Assembly (NCBI GenBank): GCA_036383515.1
Contig: DASVOE010000077.1
Span: 30,240-94,239 of the forward strand
Reading direction: 5' to 3'
DNA: 64,000 nt
DNA from: CADEDV01 sp036383515
GTDB lineage: Bacteria; Bacteroidota; Bacteroidia; Chitinophagales; Chitinophagaceae
A model generated the notes under the pieces. The model made no database searches. It was given only the letters and a program-made list of their open reading frames with translations, and was not told the DNA's origin. This document shows, piece after piece, positions 15,528 through 22,789 of this stretch. Positions within the stretch are counted from its first letter, which is position 1, and every line of letters begins with the position of its first letter. The position numbers and the translations under genes were made by a program.

Positions 15528-18158
15528 TTACCTGATGAGTGTCACTGTTCCTTTTTGAAAATAGGCTTTACCGAGGTAATCAACGGCGCTTACTAACCAT
15601 ACAAATGTGTTGGTGCTCTGCAGGGTACCATTTATGCGGCCATCCCATCCGTGACCATTGGTGCTGGTACTGAAAACCATCTGTCCCCAGCGATTGTAGA
15701 TGCGGAAATAATTGATCCGTTGAATACCCACTGCTATGGGGCGTATCAGATCATTGCGTCCATCGTTATTGGGTGTAAATGCGGAAGGAACAAAAACGTA
15801 AGGATTGGTTTTAAAAACTTTTACGATGACAAATGCAGAATCGTAACACCCGACCGAGTTAAACACCCGGACTTTATAACGTATGCTATCAATACTACCA
15901 TCATAAAGGCCGATGGGATTAGAAATAGTTGTACTGCTTAAACCGATAGGAGGAGACCATAAATAAGTTTCACCACCTTCTGCATTGAATTGTAAGGGTT
16001 GACCAATAATAACGGCTGTATCACGACCGGCGAATGGCCTTATGCGGGGTAATACATTTACGATAACAGTATCACGGCCGGCTTTTGGACAACCCCGGTT
16101 GTCAAATACAGACAAAACAAAAGGAGTTGTTCTGGGTGGCATGGCTATTGGATTCAGCAGGTTAGGGTTATTAAGATAATTTGCTGGTGTCCAGTTAAAC
16201 GTGATGCCATCATGTGAACCATTTAATTGTGCAGATGTATTATAGCAAATGGTCGTATCGATTCCAGCATTCGCAATGGGATAAGGAACGACAGTCACAG
16301 TTATATTATCGGTTGCTGCACAACTACCGACGGATGATTGCAGTTGGTAGGTGGTGGTAGTTAATGGTGTGGCAATGGGATTTAACAGGGTAGTATTATT
16401 GAGCGTGGTGGCAGGTGTCCATAAAAAGGTTAACCCGTCCGTTACGGCACTTAGCTGCACAGGATCTCCTCGGCAGATGGTTGTATCACGCATCATAGCA
16501 AGTGCAATAACATTCAATACTCTTACTCGTACAGAATCCCTGTTGCGGCAGCCGCCATTTTCTAAGTCCACATAATAAGTAGTAGTAGTGCTGGGATCAA
16601 CTGTTGGTGTGGCCGTATTAGCATTGGTAACATTGATAAACGGAGTCCAGCTAAAGTTACCAGTGCCGATTGCCTGTAGCTGGACATTGTCCAATATACA
16701 GGTGAGTGTATCCCTGAAAGCAAGATTTAAGAGTGGTTTATCTAATAGGTCTATTGTTTTTGTTATGGTATCAATACAACCTTTACTGTTAGTGGCAATA
16801 AAATTAACGGTCTTTGGCCCGGCAGACGGGTAAGTATAAGCAGGGTTTTTTAAACGGGATGTATCGGCTAAGGTAGTAGTTTCTCCAAAATTCCAGCTCC
16901 AAGTATTTACAACTCCATAATTAGTTCGGGTAGTATCCGTAAACTGTACAGGATTGAGATAACAGGTTCCAGTTGATAGAAAGCCAGGGAAAAACCCAGG
17001 ATATACCTTCATGATAGTTGTTCCGGTATCGGAACAGTCTCCAAAACGATTGGTGATCAATGTTACAACGAAAGCACCTGTATCGGAAAATACGTGGGTC
17101 GGAGTGGCTAACGTTGATGAATTATTAACGCCGCTGGCGGGATCTCCAAAGAACCAATCATATGAATTGATAAGTGTTTGATCTCCCTTATTGCTGAAAG
17201 TCCATGAGTATCCATCACAGGTAATATAGGAAGGATCAAGATTTGCCTGTGCTATCTGGCAATCACCTACTTTTATCTGCAGATCTTTGCGCTGCGTGGC
17301 AATTACAATACCATTGCGTCTTTCCGTTACACATACCGTCACCACATAAATACCTGCTCCAGGAGCAATGCCTGTTAATAGCCCAGTTGCTAGATTTATA
17401 CTGATAGTAGGTCCTAACGGAGATGACCCGTTAAAACCACCACCGGAATAGGGAACGGTAATATAAGGAGGCGGTGAAGGTGGGGTAGGTGTAGCGTTGT
17501 TGAATCCTGTTCCGATACTTGACCCACCACCAAGGTACGCATCGCAAAAGGAATACGAAAGCTGATCATTGGGATCAATATCAGTAGCGGCAAAGCTATA
17601 AGTAAAGGCGTTTTCAGCGCATACTACTACAGTATCGGGGCCAACAAATCTTGCACTATTATTATTTGGTGCAGTGATCAATTGAGAAGTGCCGGGTATC
17701 TCTGCAGTATAAGTGGCGCCTACTGAACTTGAACCTGAAAGATTATTGATGCCCGCAATGCGGCAGCAACGCTGGTAGGCAATTACATATCCATTTGGAG
17801 AACCGTTAAGCGTTACATCGAATTCATAATAACCTACCTGGTAACAAACAGCAGGCGGGTTGGTAATGCAGGGACTGGGTGATCCGAGATTTAAAGTTAC
17901 GATCTGGTTACGGGGTACGCTATTAGCCCATACCGATACACCAGTAACCCTGTCAAAAATTGAAATAGGTGCATTAGCGTCTAATGGTGCCCCAGCTGAA
18001 TTACAATCACGATATAGTTTCAATACCACATGATAAGTATAACTATTGCCGTTTTGAGCGGTGATTGTATAAAACATCTCACCACCGGTTATATGATTGG
18101 CAAAAGAAGGCAGGGCAAAAAAAAGTGGGAATGATATTAGAACTAAAAGTCGTTTCAT
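15528..18158 (-). CDS. Large secreted PKD-type protein with gliding-motility-type T9SS sorting domain
   Basis: An 876-residue secreted adhesin-like protein. The start at 18158 gives a signal peptide (MKRLLVLISFPLFFALPSFA); a start ten codons earlier is possible. The first 300 residues are a beta-rich ectodomain with paired cysteines. From about 315 to 480 there are PKD-like modules (YDWFFGDPASGV, TWSWNFGETTT). Then come repeated Ig-like units containing PxTTTTYxL phrases. The last 85 residues (PSAFTPNNDGRNDLIRPIAV ... YNRWGQMVF ... GTVTLIR) form the gliding-motility-associated C-terminal domain, a type B T9SS export signal. It is likely exported by the SprA system and attached to the surface. 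It is the last gene of a run beginning with the DUF4105 gene. Confidence 0.92.
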   Translation of the reverse strand: MKRLLVLISFPLFFALPSFANHITGGEMFYTITAQNGNSYTYHVVLKLYRDCNSAGAPLDANAPISIFDRVTGVSVWANSVPRNQIVTLNLGSPSPCITNPPAVCYQVGYYEFDVTLNGSPNGYVIAYQRCCRIAGINNLSGSSSVGATYTAEIPGTSQLITAPNNNSARFVGPDTVVVCAENAFTYSFAATDIDPNDQLSYSFCDAYLGGGSSIGTGFNNATPTPPSPPPYITVPYSGGGFNGSSPLGPTISINLATGLLTGIAPGAGIYVVTVCVTERRNGIVIATQRKDLQIKVGDCQIAQANLDPSYITCDGYSWTFSNKGDQTLINSYDWFFGDPASGVNNSSTLATPTHVFSDTGAFVVTLITNRFGDCSDTGTTIMKVYPGFFPGFLSTGTCYLNPVQFTDTTRTNYGVVNTWSWNFGETTTLADTSRLKNPAYTYPSAGPKTVNFIATNSKGCIDTITKTIDLLDKPLLNLAFRDTLTCILDNVQLQAIGTGNFSWTPFINVTNANTATPTVDPSTTTTYYVDLENGGCRNRDSVRVRVLNVIALAMMRDTTICRGDPVQLSAVTDGLTFLWTPATTLNNTTLLNPIATPLTTTTYQLQSSVGSCAATDNITVTVVPYPIANAGIDTTICYNTSAQLNGSHDGITFNWTPANYLNNPNLLNPIAMPPRTTPFVLSVFDNRGCPKAGRDTVIVNVLPRIRPFAGRDTAVIIGQPLQFNAEGGETYLWSPPIGLSSTTISNPIGLYDGSIDSIRYKVRVFNSVGCYDSAFVIVKVFKTNPYVFVPSAFTPNNDGRNDLIRPIAVGIQRINYFRIYNRWGQMVFSTSTNGHGWDGRINGTLQSTNTFVWLVSAVDYLGKAYFQKGTVTLIR

Positions 18159-18184
18159 TGATAGGATCGGTGAAATAATAAATT

Positions 18185-19060
18185 TCAAATGTCGAGCAGG
18201 AAATCCTTCAGCATCTTGTTGCTTTTTCCCGGTTCTTCCAGCATGCCCATATGGCCAGCATTATGGAGTATGTGAATGTACGATTTCCCCGGCAGATGAC
18301 ATTGCTCTAAACTGTCTTTCATTGGTACTGCGTTATCGTATTTTCCCATCATAAAAAGAACAGGTAAAGGAGTTTCTTTTAAAACAGTGGTCCGGTCTGG
18401 CCGTTGCATCATCGCTTCGTAGTAATTAACGAGTGCAATAGACGAAAAGTTGCGCAGGCCTGCCAATTGTTCATCTATCAATTCCGGCCGTTCATCCTTT
18501 GTAATGGGTGAATAAAGGTTGGGAGTAGCGGTTTTCAGAAATTCAAAAGCGCCATGTTCTTTTATAAATTCAATTCCCTTTCGACGGGTAGCTTTCTTTT
18601 CTTCACTATCGGCATAGGACGAAGAATGAAATAAACCAAAACCGTTTAATAGTTCCGGGTATTTTTCAGCAAAGGCCAGGGTTATGTAACCTCCCATACT
18701 ATGACCAATCATTGTACATATTGGGATCGCTTCTGCAAAGAGGATCTCTTTTATTATTCCGGCCATCCCTTCCATGCTCATATCATTAATCAATTCCGAT
18801 TTATCTGAGCCCGGCAAATCAGGAATGATAAATTGAAATTTATTGAAGAGAGATGAATGTTCAATAGGCGAAGTATAAAGCCCCTCCGAAGGAGGGGTTT
18901 GGGAAGGCCCTAATTTTCCCCCTTCGGGGGAGTTAGAGGGGGCTTGCTGTTTCCATACCGTACCATCTTCTCCAAAACCATGAAGCAGCACAACAGGGTT
19001 ACCATGACCGGAAACCCTGTAACATATCTTACTCCCATTAATGACGATCTCTTTATTCAA
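18185..19060 (-). CDS. Alpha/beta hydrolase with an in-frame palindromic-repeat insertion
   Basis: A 291-residue alpha/beta-fold hydrolase. It has the oxyanion motif HGFG (27-30), nucleophile elbow GHSMGG with Ser121, and catalytic Asp242 (GKYDNAVP) and His270 (NAGHMGML). Residues about 40-66 (APSNSPEGGKLGPSQTPPSE and following) do not belong to the fold. They are the translation of a GC-rich palindromic repeat at 18878-18945, placed between strand beta3 and the LFNKFQFIIPDLPGSDKSE strand. The frame stays open, so the product may be functional with a surface loop. Its start overlaps the DUF4105 stop by 8 nt, so the two are translationally coupled. The substrate is unknown. Confidence 0.85.
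   Translation of the reverse strand: MNKEIVINGSKICYRVSGHGNPVVLLHGFGEDGTVWKQQAPSNSPEGGKLGPSQTPPSEGLYTSPIEHSSLFNKFQFIIPDLPGSDKSELINDMSMEGMAGIIKEILFAEAIPICTMIGHSMGGYITLAFAEKYPELLNGFGLFHSSSYADSEEKKATRRKGIEFIKEHGAFEFLKTATPNLYSPITKDERPELIDEQLAGLRNFSSIALVNYYEAMMQRPDRTTVLKETPLPVLFMMGKYDNAVPMKDSLEQCHLPGKSYIHILHNAGHMGMLEEPGKSNKMLKDFLLDI
18878..18945. repeat. 68-bp GC-rich REP-like palindromic element inside a coding region
   Basis: The element is bounded by inverted ends AAGCCCCTC and GAGGGGGCTT. It contains two perfect hairpins: CCCCTCC-GAA-GGAGGGG (18881-18897) and CCCCC-TTC-GGGGG (18918-18930). Its base composition is far richer in G+C than the surrounding gene. Elements of this look are common in intergenic DNA of Bacteroidota (from memory). 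Here it is translated as part of the hydrolase. Confidence 0.85.
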
Positions 19061-20210
19061 CTCTCAGCTTTTTACTGATAAAATAACTTCTCACCAGGAC
19101 AATACCCAGCAAAGGAAGTAACGCATTATTCATTTGCTGGGGAAGTAAAAACCATGCCGCCAGCAAAGCAATTGTATAAAAGAAAAGGAACCGGAAATAG
19201 TGTAACACCCATTTCTTTTTACTGAATAAAAAAAGAGCTGCTGGCAAATGCGTGGGTAATGCCCATACAAGGTTGTAATTACTTTTCGTCATCTGGTGGC
19301 TGGTACCAAACCACATGAACAATAACAGCAGTCCCAGTAAACCCAACAGTAAAAAGAAAAAAACATCAAACGACTTTAAGAAGATGGAAGCTTTATGTTG
19401 CAACAAAAAACTAAATATTGTTATTACTAAAAATAAAATGCTGAATACCACAAACGGCGTAAAGAAATTTTTGTCTTCTTTAATGATTTGTGCCGGAACC
19501 AGGATATTAGTTTGAATCACTAACGGCTTGTTATGCAGATAAGCGCTGTCAAACCCCTTGAGCAGGTAATCGGGAAGAAACATGGCTTCCCGGTTAGATA
19601 TTTTTTTATCCAGCGGACTGCCGAGCAAAATATCAATACCGAATTGACTCCAGTACTGGTTACCCTTATGAAGGTATTCATGTATCAGGTTACGAAAGGT
19701 AGTGCCTGTAGCGGATAAAATATTTTTTGCCTGCAATGAATCACCGATAGCTTTTTCCAGTATATCTCTGAGCCGTGTGGTGCAGTTATCATAGGTGAAA
19801 TCATAGCGGTAGTATTTATTTTCTTCTTTAGCATTTTCAAAAAGAGCCGCTACCATTTTTTCTTTTTCTGCACAGCTAAGATTCAATACCTGTTCCACTA
19901 CCCCCCGTTGAAAATATTCATATTCGGCCAAAAAATTTTGGAGTGAGTCTACCGATACAAAATAAAGCAGCTTGCCACGGGTGAATTTGGAATAGAATCC
20001 CGGATCATCAAAATCGAAAGTACCATAGTTAAAAATGATGTCGGTATTATTCCGGGTATCCGTAACTCTTATAGCACTGTGACCAAATGTAGAATACAAT
20101 TCCTGTCCCGGTGTGCAGGTCAGCAAACTGATACGGATAGAACAGGAATCGTTTTGTGCATGAAGAAAGCAACTAAAAAATAGCGTAAAAAAGAAAGCCA
20201 GTTTTTTCAC
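19053..20210 (-). CDS. DUF4105 (Lnb-type) periplasmic/membrane protein
   Basis: The GTG at 20210 gives a 385-residue protein with a clean signal peptide (VKKLAFFFTLFFSCFLHAQ); an ATG at 20312 would put an unlikely 34-residue extension before it. The periplasmic N-terminal half is a DUF4105 domain with the conserved STFGHSAIRV histidine, NYGTFDF, and the YDNCTTR cysteine, consistent with a Cys/His hydrolase- or transferase-like site. About five transmembrane helices follow, starting near FFTPFVVFSILFLVITIFSF. DUF4105 proteins in Bacteroides have been linked to lipoprotein N-acylation (Lnb), as I recall; that role is inferred here. First gene of a run with the hydrolase and the T9SS cargo protein. 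Confidence 0.85.
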   Translation of the reverse strand: MKKLAFFFTLFFSCFLHAQNDSCSIRISLLTCTPGQELYSTFGHSAIRVTDTRNNTDIIFNYGTFDFDDPGFYSKFTRGKLLYFVSVDSLQNFLAEYEYFQRGVVEQVLNLSCAEKEKMVAALFENAKEENKYYRYDFTYDNCTTRLRDILEKAIGDSLQAKNILSATGTTFRNLIHEYLHKGNQYWSQFGIDILLGSPLDKKISNREAMFLPDYLLKGFDSAYLHNKPLVIQTNILVPAQIIKEDKNFFTPFVVFSILFLVITIFSFLLQHKASIFLKSFDVFFFLLLGLLGLLLLFMWFGTSHQMTKSNYNLVWALPTHLPAALFLFSKKKWVLHYFRFLFFYTIALLAAWFLLPQQMNNALLPLLGIVLVRSYFISKKLRVE

Positions 20211-20333
20211 TGCAAATTTATTTTGGTAAATGTAGTTGTTGTAATCGGCGATGCCAACACAACAATGTTTCCATAAAAATAAATTTTTGTGGAAATGATA
20301 ATCAGCTTCCATCTCAATCCTAAAAGTTAAACC

Positions 20334-21140
20334 ATGGAAGCAAACAAAATTTTAACCGCCGATCTGCTTGACCTCATCTTTGATGACAGGAACAAAGCCT
20401 ACGGAGCTTATGAACTTCGTGTAACGTATGAACAACGTATCAAAAAATCTTTATTGATCACAGGTAGTATTGCAATGTTGATCATTACCGGAACTGTATG
20501 GGCGAATACAAAGAAGCATGAGCCCAAACCTGACATTGTGATTAAACCTGTAGAACTAACAGCACTTAAAGAAGAAATACCCGTTCCGCCACCTGAGCAA
20601 AAGCCTCCACCACAGCAGGAACCTACAAGATCAGTGATATTCCTTCCACCTGTACTGGCGAATGTTGTTGAAACACCGCCGGTCACACAAGATCAAATTG
20701 ATCTTGCAGCAATCAGTAATGTAAAACAAGATGGCCTTGTTGATGCGGGTCCCACTGAAATAGCACCTCCGGGTGAAGGAAAAAATATTATTGAAGCAAA
20801 GAAAGATGATGATCCGCCCGGCCCCCTCGAAAGAGTAGAAATAGATGCCAAGTTTGTCGGTGATTGGAAACGATTTTTAGAAAGAAATTTAAATGGGAAC
20901 ATACCTGTTGAAAATGGAGCTCCCGAAGGCAGACATACGGTGAGGATACAATTTGTAGTGGATGTGGATGGAACAGTAAGTAATATTCAACCGCTTACTA
21001 ACTTAGGTTTTGGAATGGAACAGGAAGCTGTAAGAGTGTTGAAGAAAGCAGCTAAATGGGAACCAGCTTTTCAAAATGGAACTCATGTAAAAGCCTATCG
21101 TATCCAAACCATCACTTTTGAAGTAACAGGTGATGAATGA
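20334..21140 (+). CDS. TonB-family energy transducer protein
   Basis: A 268-residue inner-membrane protein. The cytoplasmic N-terminus with NKAYGAYELRVTYEQR is typical of Bacteroidota TonB. A single transmembrane segment lies at about 39-57 (LLITGSIAMLIITGTVWA). A proline-rich periplasmic linker (PVPPPEQKPPPQQEP) follows, and then a C-terminal TonB domain (about 180-265) with VDGTVSNIQPLTNLGFGMEQ, KAAKWEPAFQNG and YRIQTITFEV. It would couple proton motive force to outer-membrane receptors such as the SusC-type transporter at 33.9 kb, although partners cannot be assigned. I see no ExbB/ExbD genes in the window. It is divergent from DUF4105 and convergent with guaB. Confidence 0.9.
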   Translation: MEANKILTADLLDLIFDDRNKAYGAYELRVTYEQRIKKSLLITGSIAMLIITGTVWANTKKHEPKPDIVIKPVELTALKEEIPVPPPEQKPPPQQEPTRSVIFLPPVLANVVETPPVTQDQIDLAAISNVKQDGLVDAGPTEIAPPGEGKNIIEAKKDDDPPGPLERVEIDAKFVGDWKRFLERNLNGNIPVENGAPEGRHTVRIQFVVDVDGTVSNIQPLTNLGFGMEQEAVRVLKKAAKWEPAFQNGTHVKAYRIQTITFEVTGDE

Positions 21141-21146
21141 GAGTGA

Positions 21147-21247
21147 GTTGATAGGTTAACTGGTTAATAAGTTGATTAGGTATACAATGTTTGAAAAGTA
21201 TTTATAGTGATCAACATTCATCCCAATTAACCAGTTAACTTATCAAC
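21147..21247. repeat. 22-bp inverted repeat between tonB-like gene and guaB
   Basis: Arms at 21147-21168 and 21226-21247 are complementary at 21 of 22 positions, with a 57-bp spacer. The right arm touches the guaB stop codon. Each arm contains GTTAACTGGTTAA or its complement. No T-tract follows, so it is not a classical terminator. It could form a long hairpin at the 3' end of both converging transcripts or be a dispersed repeat. Confidence 0.75.
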
Positions 21248-22743
21248 TACCTCCTGCTATAATTCGGGGCTTCTTTTGTTATCTCAATATCATGTGCATG
21301 GCTTTCTCTCATACCAGCATTGGTGATCTTGACAAATGTTGCACCCTGTAATTCATTAATATTTTTAGCGCCACAATAACCCATGCCTGCACGAAGACCA
21401 CCTACATACTGGTAAACGATCTCCCGTAACGTTCCTTTATATGCCACACGTCCTTCAATGCCTTCGGGTACAAATTTCTTTACATCATCTTCCACATCCT
21501 GGAAGTAACGATCACTGCTACCGGTTGCCATCGCACCCAATGATCCCATGCCACGATACTCTTTGAATTTTCTTCCTTCATAAATGATCGTTTCGCCGGG
21601 ACTTTCTTCAGTGCCCGCAAAGATGCTACCCATCATCACACAGGCTGCGCCTGCAGCCAGCGCTTTTACCATATCACCTGTATAGCGGATACCACCATCA
21701 GCGATCACGGGAATATTTTTTTGTTTTAATACGGAGCAGGCTTCCATCACGGCTGTGAGTTGGGGTACACCAGCGCCGGCAACAATCCTGGTCGTACAAA
21801 TAGAGCCTGGCCCAATACCGACTTTCACCGCATCAGCCCCGGCTTCTGCTAAGGCTTTTGCACCACCCGCTGTTCCTACATTGCCGGCGATTACATTTAT
21901 CTTTTTAAAATTCTTCTTTACATCTTTCAATGCCTGGATCACCCCTTTACTATGTCCGTGTGCACTATCCAATGCAATTACATCAACACCCACTTGTTGC
22001 AGGGCATACACTCTATCCATCAGATCTTTTGTAATGCCTACACCAGCACCTACCAGCAAGCGACCGAATGAATCTTTTACGGCATTGGGATAGCTTTTTA
22101 TCTTTAAAATATCACTGTAAGTAAATAGCCCGACCAGTTTTCCCTGCTTATTGATGATGGGCAGTTTTTCAACTTTAGTTTGTTTGAATAGTTGTTCTGC
22201 TTTTTTAAGATCCGTTCCTTCGGGTGCAGTGAATAAATTTTCTTTTGTCATTACTTCGCTCACTTTGCGCTGCGGATTGTCTTCAAAGCGAAGATCCCTG
22301 TTAGTAAGAATACCTACGAGTTTTTGATTTTTATCTATAATAGGAATACCACCAATCTTATTCTCCCGCATCAATCGCTGTGCATCACCAATCGTGGCAT
22401 TGGCCAGCAGGGTAACCGGGTCGATGATCAATCCGCTTTCACTTCTTTTTACTTTACGTACCTGCTCTGCCTGCTTTTCGATGGTCATGTTTTTGTGCAA
22501 TATGCCCAAACCACCTTCACGGGCCAGTGCCATAGCGAGTGCGGCTTCGGTCACCGTATCCATCGCTGCCGAAAGCAGGGGGACATTGAGCGTAATGTCT
22601 TTGGTAAGCCGGGTTTGAATATCTACATCACGGGGCAGCACCTGGCTAAAGCCGGGCATCAGCAGCACATCATCAAAGGTTAGTCCTTCGCCAAAAAATT
22701 TAGATGAATTGTTGTTAGTGGGGGGAGTATTTCTTATTGCCAT
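21247..22743 (-). CDS. guaB: Inosine-5'-monophosphate dehydrogenase (GuaB)
   Basis: A 498-residue cytoplasmic enzyme that oxidises IMP to XMP with NAD, the committed step to GMP. The start at 22743 (MAIRNTPPTNNN) is chosen because it lies 3 bp from a perfect promoter -7 element. The catalytic barrel is split by two CBS domains (about 105-225; AQRLMRENKIGGIPIIDKNQ and LPIINKQGKLVGLFTYSDIL). The active-site loop GPGSICTTR carries Cys316. ADGGIRYTGD and GSLGAMATGSSDRY (flap) are also typical. No fusion or truncation is seen. Confidence 0.97.
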   Translation of the reverse strand: MAIRNTPPTNNNSSKFFGEGLTFDDVLLMPGFSQVLPRDVDIQTRLTKDITLNVPLLSAAMDTVTEAALAMALAREGGLGILHKNMTIEKQAEQVRKVKRSESGLIIDPVTLLANATIGDAQRLMRENKIGGIPIIDKNQKLVGILTNRDLRFEDNPQRKVSEVMTKENLFTAPEGTDLKKAEQLFKQTKVEKLPIINKQGKLVGLFTYSDILKIKSYPNAVKDSFGRLLVGAGVGITKDLMDRVYALQQVGVDVIALDSAHGHSKGVIQALKDVKKNFKKINVIAGNVGTAGGAKALAEAGADAVKVGIGPGSICTTRIVAGAGVPQLTAVMEACSVLKQKNIPVIADGGIRYTGDMVKALAAGAACVMMGSIFAGTEESPGETIIYEGRKFKEYRGMGSLGAMATGSSDRYFQDVEDDVKKFVPEGIEGRVAYKGTLREIVYQYVGGLRAGMGYCGAKNINELQGATFVKITNAGMRESHAHDIEITKEAPNYSRR

Positions 22744-22746
22744 GTG

Positions 22747-22779
22747 CAAAGATAGGGCAAGCAATAAATACGTTCCAAA
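22747..22779 (-). promoter_or_regulatory. guaB promoter giving a nearly leaderless transcript
   Basis: On the minus strand: TTTG (22779-22776), a 21-bp spacer, then TATCTTTG (22754-22747), a perfect Bacteroidota promoter. Only 3 bp separate the element from the ATG at 22743, so transcription should begin at or next to the start codon. Confidence 0.7.
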
Positions 22780-22789
22780 TCGGCTTGTT

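Noticed and set aside
21151..21168. GTTAA pair in the inverted repeat near guaB
   Set aside because: The two motifs are 8 bp apart and belong to the inverted repeat; no phased array.
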